A DNA stretch of 64,000 bases from CAMAVH01 sp964628235 (GCA_964628235.1 CAZVLU010000011.1:15565-79564); one strand, 5' to 3'. Shown: positions 50,844-60,013, counted from the first letter of the stretch. The notes: generated by a model not told the origin, from the sequence alone. Numbers and translations: made by a program.

Positions 50844-51325
50844 TTACCGGCCTCTCGCATTTCAATAGCGGCCTGGCGCACCGCCTTGATAATGTTTTGA
50901 TAGCCGGTGCAGCGGCAGAGGTTCGAGGACAGCGCGTCGAGCAGATCGGCGTCGGCGATGTCGGGATCCTTCTCCAGCACGGCGGTCGCCAGCATGAGAA
51001 AGCCCGGCGTGCAGAAGCCGCATTGCAGGCCGTGATTGTCGATGAAGGCGCGCTGCAAGGGATGCAACTCGTCGCCCTTTGCGAGTCCCTCGACAGTGCG
51101 CAGCTTGCGACCGTCGGCCTGCACCGCGAACATCAGGCAGGAGCGCATCGGCTCGCCGTCGACGATGATCGTGCAGGAGCCGCAGACGCCATGTTCGCAA
51201 CCGACATGGGTGCCGGTCTTGCCGCAATCGTCGCGGATCGTGTCGGCCAGGGTGCGGCGCGGTTCGACGCTGACGCGATGATCCTCGCCGTTGATGTTCA
51301 GGGTGATGGCGACGGTTTCGGTCAT
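50840..51325 (-). CDS. Molybdenum hydroxylase iron-sulfur subunit (CoxS-like), set 2
   Basis: A 161-aa subunit with two [2Fe-2S] clusters: CEHGVCGSCTIIVDG plus RSCLMFA in the first domain, CGFCTPG and NLCRCTGYQN in the second. The ATG at 51325 overlaps the CoxM stop (ATGA) and the stop overlaps the CoxL GTG. The open frame upstream of 51325 is only the shadow of CoxM. Confidence 0.95.
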   Translation of the reverse strand: MTETVAITLNINGEDHRVSVEPRRTLADTIRDDCGKTGTHVGCEHGVCGSCTIIVDGEPMRSCLMFAVQADGRKLRTVEGLAKGDELHPLQRAFIDNHGLQCGFCTPGFLMLATAVLEKDPDIADADLLDALSSNLCRCTGYQNIIKAVRQAAIEMREAGK

Positions 51326-52182
51326 GCGGCGGCTCTCTCCAGCGCGCGGATTACGACGGTGGCCGCGAGGTCGCGGCGGTAGGACGCCGGCGTCTGCGTG
51401 TCTTCGATGGGATCGACGACGGCGGACACCGCCTTGCCGGCCGCTTCGAACGCCGCCTTGCCGGGCGCTTGGCCGTTGAGCGCGGCTTCGGCCTCGGGCA
51501 CGCGGCGCGGCGCGCCTTCGATGCCGCCGATGCCGACGCAAGCATCGGCGATCTTGCCGTTCGCAATGCGGTAAGTGACGAGCGCCATGCCGATGGCAAA
51601 ATCGCCGGCGCGGCGGTTGAATTCGTAAAAGCCTTGCTTGGTGCCGTCAGCGAGCAACGGCAAGCGCACTTCGGCCAGCAGTTCATCCGCTTCGAGCGCG
51701 GTGGACATGATGCCTTGGAAATAGTCCGCAGCCGCGATGCGGCGGGCGCCCTTGGCGGACTTGGCCACCATTTCAGCGCCGAGCGTGATGGCCGTCAGGC
51801 ACCATTCGGAGGCCGGGTCGGCATGAGCCAAGCTGCCGCACATGGTGCCGCGCGTGCGGATCGGGTAATGGGCGATGTTATGGACGACATCGGCGAGCAG
51901 CTTGCCGAGCGTGCCGAACGTGGGATTTGCCGTGTGGAAGGCGGCATGGCGCACGGTCGCGCCGACCGACAAGACGTCGCCATCGACAGCGAGCCGATCG
52001 AGGCCGGCGACGCCGTTGATATCGACCAGATGGGTGGGACGCGCCAGACGGAAGGCCATCGCCGGCACCAGGCTTTGCCCGCCGGCCAGCACGCGACCGT
52101 CGTCGGGCGCGACTTCGGCGAGGAGCGCCAGCGCAGCGTCGAGCGTGCGCGGCGCGTGATAAACGAATGCGGCGGGCTTCAT
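51322..52182 (-). CDS. Molybdenum hydroxylase FAD subunit (CoxM-like), set 2
   Basis: A 286-aa FAD-binding subunit. VLAGGQSLVPAMAFR (about 36-50) and TRGTMCGSLAHADP (about 112-125) are the FAD motifs. The start is MKPAAFVYHAPRTLD, similar to set 1 (MKPPPFTYHDPRS). First gene of the operon; the 185-base gap to corA holds its promoter, with an AT-rich stretch at about 52205-52245 (CTTTTTAAGAATTAGTCCCG). Confidence 0.94.
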   Translation of the reverse strand: MKPAAFVYHAPRTLDAALALLAEVAPDDGRVLAGGQSLVPAMAFRLARPTHLVDINGVAGLDRLAVDGDVLSVGATVRHAAFHTANPTFGTLGKLLADVVHNIAHYPIRTRGTMCGSLAHADPASEWCLTAITLGAEMVAKSAKGARRIAAADYFQGIMSTALEADELLAEVRLPLLADGTKQGFYEFNRRAGDFAIGMALVTYRIANGKIADACVGIGGIEGAPRRVPEAEAALNGQAPGKAAFEAAGKAVSAVVDPIEDTQTPASYRRDLAATVVIRALERAAA

Positions 52183-52367
52183 GGTCTCCGATGAATTCGC
52201 GGACTGTGCTCTTTTTAAGAATTAGTCCCGTTTTTGATACAGCCGAGATTAGGCGGCGCTCTCCGGTCCGTCAATCTCGTTCGCGAGATATTAACCCAGA
52301 ACGCAAGGCGCAGAACGAAATCGCAAAATAACCCATGGACCGCGCGGCGAAATAGCCGCGTCTCAGG

Positions 52368-53342
52368 TTACAGCCACTTGCGGTGTTTGAAATAGAGGAA
52401 GGGCGTGATGGCCGAGCAGAGCATCAGGAAAATCGCGAAGGGGTAGCCGAACGGCCAGCTCAGCTCGGGCATGAATTCGAAGTTCATGCCGTAGATGCTG
52501 GCGATCAGGGTCGGCGGCAGGAATGCCACCGAGGCGACCGAGAAAATCTTAATGATGTTGGTCTGTTCGATATTGACCATGCCCAGCGTGGCGTCGAGCA
52601 GGAAATTGACCTTGCTCGACAAGAAGGTCGCATGGTCGCTGAGCGAATGAACGTCGGCCACCAGCGTCGGCATTTTCGACTCGATGTCCTTGCGCGCCGG
52701 AATGTCGGTGATCGAGCCGATGAAGGTCAGCAAGCGGTTGATGCTGACCAGGCTTTCGCGGCATTTCGATGCCAAATCGCCGTTGCGGCCGATCCTGTGC
52801 AGCATTTCTTTAAAGAAATCGCCGCCATGCGGACCCGACGAGTCGGTGTCGAAGACGTCGCGCGAAATCGCGTCGATGTCGATGCCGATGCGTTCCAGCA
52901 GGTCGGCCAGCCGGTCGGTGACGGCGTCGAGCAAGCCCATCAGCACCGCTTCGCCCGAGGCGCGCAGCATGGATTGGCGCAGACAGCGCGCAGCAAAGGT
53001 GCGGAAAGGAGCCGGCTCGCCGTAGCGCAGGGTGACGAGAATCTCGCCGACGAGAATGAAGGTGACGACAGTGCTTTCCGGCTGCGACGTATCGGACTTG
53101 GCGAGCACGGTCGCCGTCATGTAGGTGCCGGCGCCCTCCTGATAGAGGCGGCTCGACACTTCGATCTCGCGCATTTCCTCATGGGTCGGCATTTCGACGC
53201 CGAGGGCGCGCTCGAGCGCGCGCTCCTCCTCGCCCGTCGGGTTGAGGAGATCGATCCAGACGCTATCCTCGGGAATATCGCCGCCACCCAGCAGGTCGGA
53301 GGTGCTGACCGCGCCGGCAGAGCGGGTAAAGATGCTGATCAT
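52368..53342 (-). CDS. corA: CorA-family divalent metal ion transporter
   Basis: A 324-aa magnesium (or related cation) channel. A long cytoplasmic funnel domain (1 to about 260) is followed by two C-terminal membrane helices with the signature YGMNFEFMPELSW at about 284-296 (GMN motif) and a basic tail HRKWL. The start ATG at 53342 is the only good one. It is monocistronic and unrelated to the catabolic genes. Confidence 0.95.
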   Translation of the reverse strand: MISIFTRSAGAVSTSDLLGGGDIPEDSVWIDLLNPTGEEERALERALGVEMPTHEEMREIEVSSRLYQEGAGTYMTATVLAKSDTSQPESTVVTFILVGEILVTLRYGEPAPFRTFAARCLRQSMLRASGEAVLMGLLDAVTDRLADLLERIGIDIDAISRDVFDTDSSGPHGGDFFKEMLHRIGRNGDLASKCRESLVSINRLLTFIGSITDIPARKDIESKMPTLVADVHSLSDHATFLSSKVNFLLDATLGMVNIEQTNIIKIFSVASVAFLPPTLIASIYGMNFEFMPELSWPFGYPFAIFLMLCSAITPFLYFKHRKWL

Positions 53343-53659
53343 GCCGCCGAACCTCTAAACTGCCGGGCCGCGCCGGGCGGTCCGGCGCGGCGGGTGAAGC
53401 CGTTCGCCGGTATAACCCTCTAATCGAACAAAGAAAAGACAGGACGCGCCTCTATTTGCCGTTCTGGCTGCCCAGACTGGACGATTTTGCTCGGATAACG
53501 ATCGGCGCGGCAAATCGCCTCGATGGGCATGTTCATTAAAAATCATCATGCTCAGGCTTGATCCGAACATCCATCACGCCGACGCTTGAGCGCTTGAAAA
53601 TGGCCCCCCGAATCAAGCCGAGGTGACGATTTATTTTTGCGGCTAGGATTGGCAGCGGC
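53343..53659. other. Intergenic stretch with a dispersed-repeat remnant
   Basis: These 317 bases hold the corA promoter. Bases 53540-53580 on the - strand translate as GVMDVRIKPEHDDF, a phrase typical of a dispersed intergenic repeat in alphaproteobacterial genomes rather than a gene. Nothing else was recognised. Confidence 0.45.
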
Positions 53660-54541
53660 TCACTCCCCGACCAGCCAATCGACCCGCCAGCGCAGCGGCG
53701 CGGCGGACATCGGATCGGCGCGCAGCACGCGCGCGAGGAACGGCAGCAGCTCGCGCAGTTCCTCATCCAGCTTCCACGGCGGATTGACCAGCACCAGGCC
53801 GCAGCCGTTGAAGCGCTCGGGATCGTCCCCCGGGCGGATCATCAATTCGGCGACGAGGATTCTTCGCGTGCCCGATGCGGCAAGGTCGGCATGGAAGGCA
53901 TCGACCGGGCGGCGGCCCTTCACCGGATACCACAAGGCATAGACGCCGGTGGCGAAGCGGCGGTAAGCGGCGATCAAGCCCTTGGACAGCATCTCGAACT
54001 CGTCGCGCCGTTCGAACGGCGGATCGACGACGATGAAGCCGCGCCGCTCAACCGGCGGCAGCATCGCCTTCACCGCCAGATAGCCGTCCATCGCCTGCAC
54101 CTTGACTTGGCGGTCGCGGAAAAACTCGGCCTCCAAGGTTTCGGCATCCGCCGGGTGCAATTCGCAAGCGGCGAGCCGGTCGCCCTGGCCATTTAAAGGG
54201 GGTCTCATCATGGCGCGCAGGAAGCGCGGCGAGCCGGGATACCAGCGCAGACGATCCTGCAACGGCCCCTCGCCCGGATTGAAGGCGTCGATGGCGGCGA
54301 CATAGTCGGCAAGCAGCGCCGGCAGATCGGGCACCGCCAGCAAGCGATGGATGCCGCCGGCGGCCTCGCCGGTCTTTTGCGCTTCCTCGCTCGCCAGATC
54401 GTAGCGGCCGATGCCGGCATGGCTGTCGAGCAGGAACAGCGGCGCGTCCTTGGCCTGCAAATGCGCGACGATGCGGCAGAGCACGATATGCTTGAGGACG
54501 TCGGCGAAGTTGCCGGCGTGATAGATGTGGCGGTAGTTCAT
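53660..54541 (-). CDS. rlmJ: 23S rRNA (adenine2030-N6)-methyltransferase RlmJ
   Basis: A 293-aa SAM-dependent methyltransferase. It starts MNYRHIYHAGNFADVLKH, the family signature, has LDSHAGIGRYDL for SAM binding (about 38-49) and the catalytic DPPF at 173-176 (IVVDPPFERRDEFEML). RlmJ methylates A2030 of 23S rRNA; it is a housekeeping modification gene. It is divergent from the GH17 gene at 54670. Confidence 0.93.
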   Translation of the reverse strand: MNYRHIYHAGNFADVLKHIVLCRIVAHLQAKDAPLFLLDSHAGIGRYDLASEEAQKTGEAAGGIHRLLAVPDLPALLADYVAAIDAFNPGEGPLQDRLRWYPGSPRFLRAMMRPPLNGQGDRLAACELHPADAETLEAEFFRDRQVKVQAMDGYLAVKAMLPPVERRGFIVVDPPFERRDEFEMLSKGLIAAYRRFATGVYALWYPVKGRRPVDAFHADLAASGTRRILVAELMIRPGDDPERFNGCGLVLVNPPWKLDEELRELLPFLARVLRADPMSAAPLRWRVDWLVGE

Positions 54542-54669
54542 GGCGGCAGAACTTAAACTAAAATCTGAGCGAAGGCTTGTGCGGCTTCAGGCTTTCACAT
54601 AGAAGGGAAAGATAAGCTCTTGAAACCACAGGCGCTGAACCTAAGCGCCGGCAGCCTGGACTTCGCCGC

Positions 54670-56361
54670 ATGATCCGTTGGTTCTTCGCCGCCCTCGCGT
54701 TGCTCGCGACAGGCGTGGTCTCCTATAGCGGCTGGTGGCTGCATGGTCAGCCCCGCCCTATCGCCGATGTCGCCCATCCCAAGCTCGGCTGCGCCTCCTA
54801 CGCGCCTTACCGTGAAGGCCAATCGCCGTTCCAGCGCGGCCTCGTCATCTCGCCGGAGCAGATCGACGAGGACATGCGCCTGCTCGCCGGCAGCTTCGAC
54901 TGCGTGCGGACCTATTCGGTCGGCCAGGGCCTCGACCAAGTGCCGCGCATCGCCCAGAAATACGGCCTGAAAGTGCTTCTCGGCATCTGGATCGGCCGCG
55001 AATCGGCCAGCGATCCGGGCACCAACGGGCGCGAAATTTCCACCGCCATCCGCCTCGCCAACGATCCGGCGCTGGCCGGCGCGATCCAAGCCATCATCGT
55101 CGGCAATGAAGTGCTGCTGCGCCGCGAGTTCACCGCCAGCCAGATGGCCGACTGGATCGGCCAGGTGCGCGGCAAGGTGCCGATGCCCGTCACCTACGCC
55201 GACGTCTGGGAATTCTGGATTCAATTTCCGCAGATGGCCGACGCAGTTGATTACATCACCGTGCATATCCTGCCGTTTTGGGAAGATCATCCGATCGGCG
55301 TCGACGGCGCCATCAAGCATCTGCATGACACGCTGGCCAAGATGCGCGCCGCCTTTCCCGGCAAGACGCTGTTCATCGGCGAGACCGGCTGGCCGAGCGC
55401 CGGGCGCATGCGCGAAGGCGCCGCCCCCGGCCCCTTCAACCAAGCCCGCTACATCCGCGAATTCGTCCTCGCCATGGACAAAGAGAACATCGGCTACAAC
55501 GTGATCGAGGCCTTCGATCAACCGTGGAAGCGCGCGCAGGAAGGCACCGTCGGCGGCAACTGGGGCATCTTCGACGTCCATCGCCAGCAAAAATTCTCCT
55601 TTTCCGGGCCGGTCAGCGAGAACCCCGACTGGCGGACCCAAGCCGCCGTCGCCTTGGCGCTCGCCGCGACGGTGATACTCGGCCTGTTGCTGCGCGGTTA
55701 TGCCTTCGGCTTGGTCGGCTGGCTCGTCGCCGCCATCGGCGCGCAAGCCTCGGGCGCCAGCTTGGTGCGCGGCTGGGTCTTTGTCCGTGAGATCAGTTAT
55801 ACCGATGCAGCCTGGGCCGTCGGCATCTTCACGCTGGCCCTCGGCGCCGCCGCCGCAGGGCTGCTCGCGACCGCCATCGCCGACGCGGTGACTGGCCGGC
55901 CCGCCGGCCGCATCCGCCCGGCCCACGTCTATGAAGCGCTCGCCTGGCTGCGCCGCCCGCGCCTCAGCGGGTTGCGCGATCGCGCCCTGGCGCTCGGCCT
56001 GCTGCAGACCCTCACGGTATTCGGCGCAGCAGTGCTATCAATGCAACTGATGTTCGATCCGCGCTATCGCGACTTCGCCGTGCCGCTCTATCTGATTCCG
56101 GCGGTCGGCTTCATCTGGCTCGCTTGGCTGCAACGCCGCGCCGAAGGCGGCAACGCGCTCGAACTGGCAACGGCGGCGACACGCCATGAAGAGCGCTGGC
56201 TCGCCGTGATCGGCGGCCTTTGCGTCATCGTCACGGCCGCGAAAGAAGGACCGCTGAACGTCGAATCACTGAGCTGGACGCTGGTGGCGCTATTGCTCTT
56301 CATGCCCTGGCTGCGGCTCGCCTGGGCAGTTTACAAAGGTCAACGCGCGCTTCCGGCTTAA
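54670..56361 (+). CDS. GH17-domain membrane protein, probably beta-glucan modifying
   Basis: A 563-aa protein. An N-terminal membrane anchor (3-22) is followed by a periplasmic glycoside hydrolase family 17 domain (about 36-315) with the acid/base Glu147 in IIVGNEVLL and the nucleophile Glu238 in FIGETGWPS. The C-terminal 240 residues contain about seven or eight membrane helices. This layout resembles NdvC of Bradyrhizobium, involved in branching cyclic beta-1,3/1,6-glucans. No ndvB-like synthase is in the window. The stop overlaps the convergent gene at 56358 by four bases. Confidence 0.87.
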   Translation: MIRWFFAALALLATGVVSYSGWWLHGQPRPIADVAHPKLGCASYAPYREGQSPFQRGLVISPEQIDEDMRLLAGSFDCVRTYSVGQGLDQVPRIAQKYGLKVLLGIWIGRESASDPGTNGREISTAIRLANDPALAGAIQAIIVGNEVLLRREFTASQMADWIGQVRGKVPMPVTYADVWEFWIQFPQMADAVDYITVHILPFWEDHPIGVDGAIKHLHDTLAKMRAAFPGKTLFIGETGWPSAGRMREGAAPGPFNQARYIREFVLAMDKENIGYNVIEAFDQPWKRAQEGTVGGNWGIFDVHRQQKFSFSGPVSENPDWRTQAAVALALAATVILGLLLRGYAFGLVGWLVAAIGAQASGASLVRGWVFVREISYTDAAWAVGIFTLALGAAAAGLLATAIADAVTGRPAGRIRPAHVYEALAWLRRPRLSGLRDRALALGLLQTLTVFGAAVLSMQLMFDPRYRDFAVPLYLIPAVGFIWLAWLQRRAEGGNALELATAATRHEERWLAVIGGLCVIVTAAKEGPLNVESLSWTLVALLLFMPWLRLAWAVYKGQRALPA

Positions 56362-56753
56362 GCGCCGCGTTTGTCACGCAAGAGGCGCAGCAGCGCGAGC
56401 AAAAAGGCCGGCGCCGCGAAATCGGCGCCGTACAACACGATCGACGGACTCGCCGAAATCATGGCGGCGATAGCGATCAAGCGGCTGACAGGTTGGCGAT
56501 ATAGCGCGAAGGCGAGAACCGCCGCCGCCAAACTGCCGATGGCGATCACGTCGCTATAGAAGATATCAATGAGGACGTGGCGAATCGCGCACCAGAACGG
56601 CGGCGAGGCCACGTCACAGAGCGACGATACCGGACGCCACTCGATCACCAGATAACGAAAAGCGACAGCGAGCAGACACAGCCCGATGGACCAGCCCAGC
56701 ACCTGCCAAATTGGTCGGCGCACCGAGGTTGCTTCTTCGACAGCGACGCTCAT
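56358..56753 (-). CDS. Small membrane protein of unknown function
   Basis: A 131-aa protein starting MSVAVEEATSVRRP (ATG at 56753, with GGGGAG just before). About three membrane helices: 15-35, 55-80 and 90-125. Two cysteines lie in SLCDVASPPFWCAIRH between the first two helices. I do not recognise a family. Its end overlaps the end of the convergent GH17 gene by four bases. Confidence 0.7.
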   Translation of the reverse strand: MSVAVEEATSVRRPIWQVLGWSIGLCLLAVAFRYLVIEWRPVSSLCDVASPPFWCAIRHVLIDIFYSDVIAIGSLAAAVLAFALYRQPVSRLIAIAAMISASPSIVLYGADFAAPAFLLALLRLLRDKRGA

Positions 56754-57068
56754 CCCGCTCCCCTTGTTTCTTTCGCGCCACCGACAAGCAGGGCAACGAT
56801 CACGTTGCATAGCATCCGCCCCCGCAAGCGGCAAAGCGCGATTTCGTTGATATAACGCCATTTCTCACCGCCCGGTAACGGCCATCCCGCGTCACGCCAT
56901 GCTCACGCCCGCGTGCTTACGGCGTGACCGTATGGTCGCGCCCAGTTGAGCGAAGGTGATTTCAAGAAGTGACCACGTGGTCCCATCTGTCTTTGACACG
57001 ACGCCGCTAACCCGAATGGTTCGGGCAGGACGCCGCGCTCCAAGACAGTCACTTGAAAGGACTTCATC
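56754..57068. promoter_or_regulatory. Control region before the first small secreted protein
   Basis: About 315 bases without a gene. It includes a 12-bp perfect palindrome GACCACGTGGTC at 56971-56982 and a dyad CCCGAA-N3-TTCGGG at 57008-57022, both within 100 bases of the downstream start. A short GTGACCG/TGGTCGC imperfect inverted repeat near 56923-56940 is also present. The sites may bind a regulator of the secreted proteins. Confidence 0.45.
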
Positions 57069-57332
57069 ATGCGTCATCTCGTCACTGGCACCATCGCCGC
57101 CCTCGCCCTGAGCGTCAGCATCATCGGCAGCGCCTCTGCGTCTCCGAACACTGATGGTGGCGACGCCTTCGCCAGCAAGGTTCTCGTCAGCGCCAATTCG
57201 CGCAATCTGGTGGTCGGCAATGAAGGCGCCGCGAACGATGGCCAGCAGTCGCCGCTCGGCCAACTCGTGCCGAACAATGTCGTGACCCAGGCCGCCGCGA
57301 CCTCCGAACTACCGAGCCCCACTGCCGAGTAA
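57069..57332 (+). CDS. Small secreted protein A, unknown family
   Basis: An 87-aa protein with a signal peptide (MRHLVTGTIAALALSVSIIGSASA, cleavage near 25), leaving a mature peptide of about 62 residues that begins SPNTDGGDAFASKVL. It lacks cysteines and is rich in Asn, Gly, Ser and Ala. AAAGGA precedes the ATG. It is paralogous to the gene at 57535; the conserved parts are the mature N-terminus and the segment EGAxNDGxQS. I do not recognise the family and give it no function. Confidence 0.75.
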   Translation: MRHLVTGTIAALALSVSIIGSASASPNTDGGDAFASKVLVSANSRNLVVGNEGAANDGQQSPLGQLVPNNVVTQAAATSELPSPTAE

Positions 57333-57354
57333 CCTTTTCCTCAACGCAACGAAC

Positions 57355-57383
57355 ACGGCCTATCCCGCCCAAGGATGGGCCGT
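57355..57383 (+). terminator. Terminator after small secreted protein A
   Basis: ACGGCC pairs with GGCCGT, and ATCC with GGAT inside, with one G-U pair between. It is 23 bases after the stop and followed by a moderately T-rich stretch. Confidence 0.6.
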
Positions 57384-57493
57384 TCTCGTTATTACGCATC
57401 ACGCTTCATTCACGGATGGTTGACCGGATGATGCGTAACCATTTGTCGGCTCGCCCGTACCCCTTAGTCAGACACGACATGGATCGTGCAGCC

Positions 57494-57515
57494 AGAGCGC
57501 CAATAGCGGCGCTCT
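57494..57515 (+). promoter_or_regulatory. Hairpin in the leader of small secreted protein B
   Basis: AGAGCGCC and GGCGCTCT form an 8-bp stem with a 6-base loop, ending about five bases before the AAGGAG ribosome site of the gene at 57535. It could affect translation. Confidence 0.4.
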
Positions 57516-57534
57516 TCACTGAAGGAGATTTCAT

Positions 57535-57798
57535 ATGCGCACCATCATCACCGGCGCCCTCGCCGCTTTCGCTCTGAGCTTCGCCGTTGCCGGCGCGGCC
57601 ATCGCCTCGCCGAACACCGACGGCGGCGATGCCTTCGCCAGCAAAGTTCTGACCGACAACAGCACGATGAATATCGTTCGCGCCATCGAAGGCGCTCGCA
57701 ACGACGGCGAGCAGAGCAGCTTCGGCTTCATCGTCAGCAACAACCTTCCGTCGCAGAGCGCGGCGATGCCCGAGCGCGAAGACCCCAGCGCCGAGTAA
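57535..57798 (+). CDS. Small secreted protein B, paralogue of A
   Basis: An 87-aa protein of exactly the same length as its neighbour, with a signal peptide (about 1-24, cleaved near AAIAS) and mature start SPNTDGGDAFASKVL, identical in both. The middle and C-terminal parts have diverged apart from a common EGARNDGEQS-like block and a final SAE. AAGGAG lies seven bases before the ATG. Tandem duplication with a perfectly conserved mature N-terminus suggests that this segment is what matters, for binding or processing. Confidence 0.75.
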   Translation: MRTIITGALAAFALSFAVAGAAIASPNTDGGDAFASKVLTDNSTMNIVRAIEGARNDGEQSSFGFIVSNNLPSQSAAMPEREDPSAE

Positions 57799-57819
57799 GC
57801 AACGTCGCCCAAACGGCAA

Positions 57820-57849
57820 CGGCCCGCCCGGGAAAACCCGAGCGGGCCG
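57820..57849 (+). terminator. GC-rich hairpin after small secreted protein B
   Basis: CGGCCCGC pairs with GCGGGCCG, and CGGG with CCCG inside, loop AAAA. It lies between convergent genes and has no T-tract, so it may be a shared 3' end structure. Confidence 0.45.
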
Positions 57850-57872
57850 CGTCGTCGCGATAAGCCCAATTG

Positions 57873-59240
57873 TTAGACGAGATAGAAGCCGCCGACGATG
57901 GCGTCGTGATAAAGCTGCGCCGCCGGCGGCGCGATGCCGAAGGGCAGATCCTGTTCCGGCTTCGAGTAGTTGTGCACGCCGGCGCCGAAGCGCGTGACGG
58001 CGGTTTTCGGCGCCGGGCTCATGGCGGCGAACATCGGCAGGATCACTTCCTTATAAACTTCCGGATTGTGGTCGCGGCTGTCCTTGGCAAGGCCGAACAG
58101 ATAAGGCGGCACCGGCTTGACGCCGGGGCCCTTCAATTCGCGCGTGAAGCCGACGTAATGGGCGACCAGTTCTTCGGTCTGGTCCGGCCCGTAGTTCAGG
58201 CGCTTGGCCGACACGCGCGCCGCCTGCTCGAGCGAGCCGACGATGTTGTGCGTGACCATGTATTCCGCCTTGAATTGCGGCCGCAGCTTGGCGACATCCC
58301 AGGCTTCGAAAATCTCCTCCATCAACCACGGCAGACGCATCAGCACCTGCGGGCCTTCCTGCCCCAAAGCCTCAGGACCGCGATAGCGCGCGAGATCGCG
58401 CCAGGTGCGGATGTAGAGATCGTTGAACGGATCTTTCCAACTATCGCCGGTCTTGGCGATGCGCTCGAAGCCGTCGATCTTGCCGACATGCCCGCCCCAG
58501 ATATGCTTGCGCTCGTTGATGTAGCCGAAGGTCGAGTTTTCGATGGCGAGCACGCCGGCGATGTTGGGCACGCGCTGCGTCAGCATCGAGACGTAAGGGC
58601 CGCCGGTCGAATGGCCGTGCACGTAGATGGAGAACTCGCCTTCCGGCAGGTGCTTGCGGCAAGCGGTCTTCATGCCTTCCTCGAAGGCGATCGGCCAGGC
58701 GGCCATGCGGTCATAGAATCGCGTGCCCGGCTTGGCGCGCGCCGAGGTGCGCGTGCCGTATTTCATCTTCTTGCCTTCGTCCTTGACGATGTCGTACTGG
58801 TCGCGCGTGACATACTCGCCCTTGACCCACATCGGCGTGCGGACGCTGCCATCCTCATGGATCGTGTCGTCCGGCCAATTGCGGCTCGGATCGTCGAGAT
58901 AGGTGCGGCCCGGATAGGTCATCACGACGACCTTGAAGCCGAACTTCTCGGCGAACAGCGTCGAAAAACGCGCCATCGCCTTGGCGTCGCCAGCGCCGCC
59001 ATGCAGCAAGAAGATGCCGACTTTCTTGCCGTCGGCGCCGACCGTGATCGGGCCTTGCGGCGTGTAGATGTCGACGCCGATGTCCCATTCCATGCCGAGC
59101 GCGTCGATGCGGAAGATATCTTCCGTCACCTTGATGGGCAGCGACGGCTTGCCGAGCACCGCCGCGCTCATGGCGATGACCTTATCGCGCGGAATCTGCG
59201 CCGGCGGCATCCATGTCTTGTTGCTGAGATTGGTGGCCAT
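57873..59240 (-). CDS. Alpha/beta-hydrolase fold protein
   Basis: A 455-aa cytoplasmic hydrolase, larger than usual. The oxyanion segment FLLHGGAGD is at 78-85, the nucleophile elbow GHSTGG (Ser211) at 209-214, and the C-terminal GAGVHNYS probably carries the catalytic histidine. GGGAGAG precedes the ATG at 59240; upstream in-frame sequence belongs to the SDR gene's shadow. It is the last of a three-gene operon (deacetylase, SDR, hydrolase) and likely cleaves an ester, lactone or C-C bond of the pathway intermediate. Confidence 0.85.
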   Translation of the reverse strand: MATNLSNKTWMPPAQIPRDKVIAMSAAVLGKPSLPIKVTEDIFRIDALGMEWDIGVDIYTPQGPITVGADGKKVGIFLLHGGAGDAKAMARFSTLFAEKFGFKVVVMTYPGRTYLDDPSRNWPDDTIHEDGSVRTPMWVKGEYVTRDQYDIVKDEGKKMKYGTRTSARAKPGTRFYDRMAAWPIAFEEGMKTACRKHLPEGEFSIYVHGHSTGGPYVSMLTQRVPNIAGVLAIENSTFGYINERKHIWGGHVGKIDGFERIAKTGDSWKDPFNDLYIRTWRDLARYRGPEALGQEGPQVLMRLPWLMEEIFEAWDVAKLRPQFKAEYMVTHNIVGSLEQAARVSAKRLNYGPDQTEELVAHYVGFTRELKGPGVKPVPPYLFGLAKDSRDHNPEVYKEVILPMFAAMSPAPKTAVTRFGAGVHNYSKPEQDLPFGIAPPAAQLYHDAIVGGFYLV

Positions 59241-59272
59241 AAGACTCTCCCGATTCGTTAATGCCTGTTCGT

Positions 59273-60013
59273 TCAATGCAGAGCGACGCCGCCCGAAACA
59301 TCGATGCAGCTGCCGGTGATATGATTGGCCTTCTCCGACAGGAGAAAGGCGACGGCCTCGCCGATATGTTCCGGCGTCGTCGCGACTCCGAGCGGCGAGC
59401 GGGTCGGCTTGACGTGATCGCCGACTTTCCAACGCGCCGCGACGTCGCCCGGCGCCACCGTGTTGACGCGAATGCCGAGCGGGCCGACCTCCTGAGCGAG
59501 CGACTGGCTGAACACGATGGTCGCCGCCTTGCAGCCGGAATAGACGGCGGCGCGCGGGCCGCCTTGCAGGCCGCGACGCGCCGTGATGCTGACGATGCCG
59601 CCCTTCTTGGCCGGCACCATATGTTTCAGCACGGCATTGGTGACGTTCAACAGGCCGATCAGGTTGATCGACACCATCTTGTTCCACCATTCAGGCGGCG
59701 AATCGGCGAAGTCGTGCTGGGGAATCCCGATGCCGCGACCGCCGCCGGCGAGGTTGATCAGGGCGTCGATGCCGCCGAAATCGGCTGCGGTCCGATCGAC
59801 CACGCGGGTGACTTCGGCCATATCGGTGACGTCGAGCTTGGCCACCGTGAGTTTGGGCGCATTGCCGGCTTTGCTGGAGAACTTGTCGGCCACCATCTGC
59901 GCCGTATCTGTGTTGATGTCGGAAATCACGACATCCCAACCGTCGCGCGCCAGCACGCCGGCGATTCCCTCGCCGATCAAGCTGGCGCCGCCGGTGATCA
60001 GGGCGACGGGCAT
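59273..60013 (-). CDS. Short-chain dehydrogenase/reductase (SDR)
   Basis: A 246-aa classical SDR. Cofactor motif TGGASLIG at 7-14, NLAGG at 87-91, catalytic Ser143 and Tyr158-x3-Lys162 in YSGCK are in place. The start MPVALITGG overlaps the stop of the deacetylase gene (TAATG). NAD(P)-dependent oxidation of an alcohol or reduction of a ketone is the family reaction; the substrate is unknown. The Asp at 32-33 (ISDIN) at the end of the second strand suggests NAD preference. Confidence 0.92.
   Translation of the reverse strand: MPVALITGGASLIGEGIAGVLARDGWDVVISDINTDTAQMVADKFSSKAGNAPKLTVAKLDVTDMAEVTRVVDRTAADFGGIDALINLAGGGRGIGIPQHDFADSPPEWWNKMVSINLIGLLNVTNAVLKHMVPAKKGGIVSITARRGLQGGPRAAVYSGCKAATIVFSQSLAQEVGPLGIRVNTVAPGDVAARWKVGDHVKPTRSPLGVATTPEHIGEAVAFLLSEKANHITGSCIDVSGGVALH

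Noticed and set aside
53540..53766. A small - strand gene ending DVRIKPEHDDF
   Set aside because: That ending is a familiar translation of a dispersed intergenic repeat, and the rest is the shadow of rlmJ.
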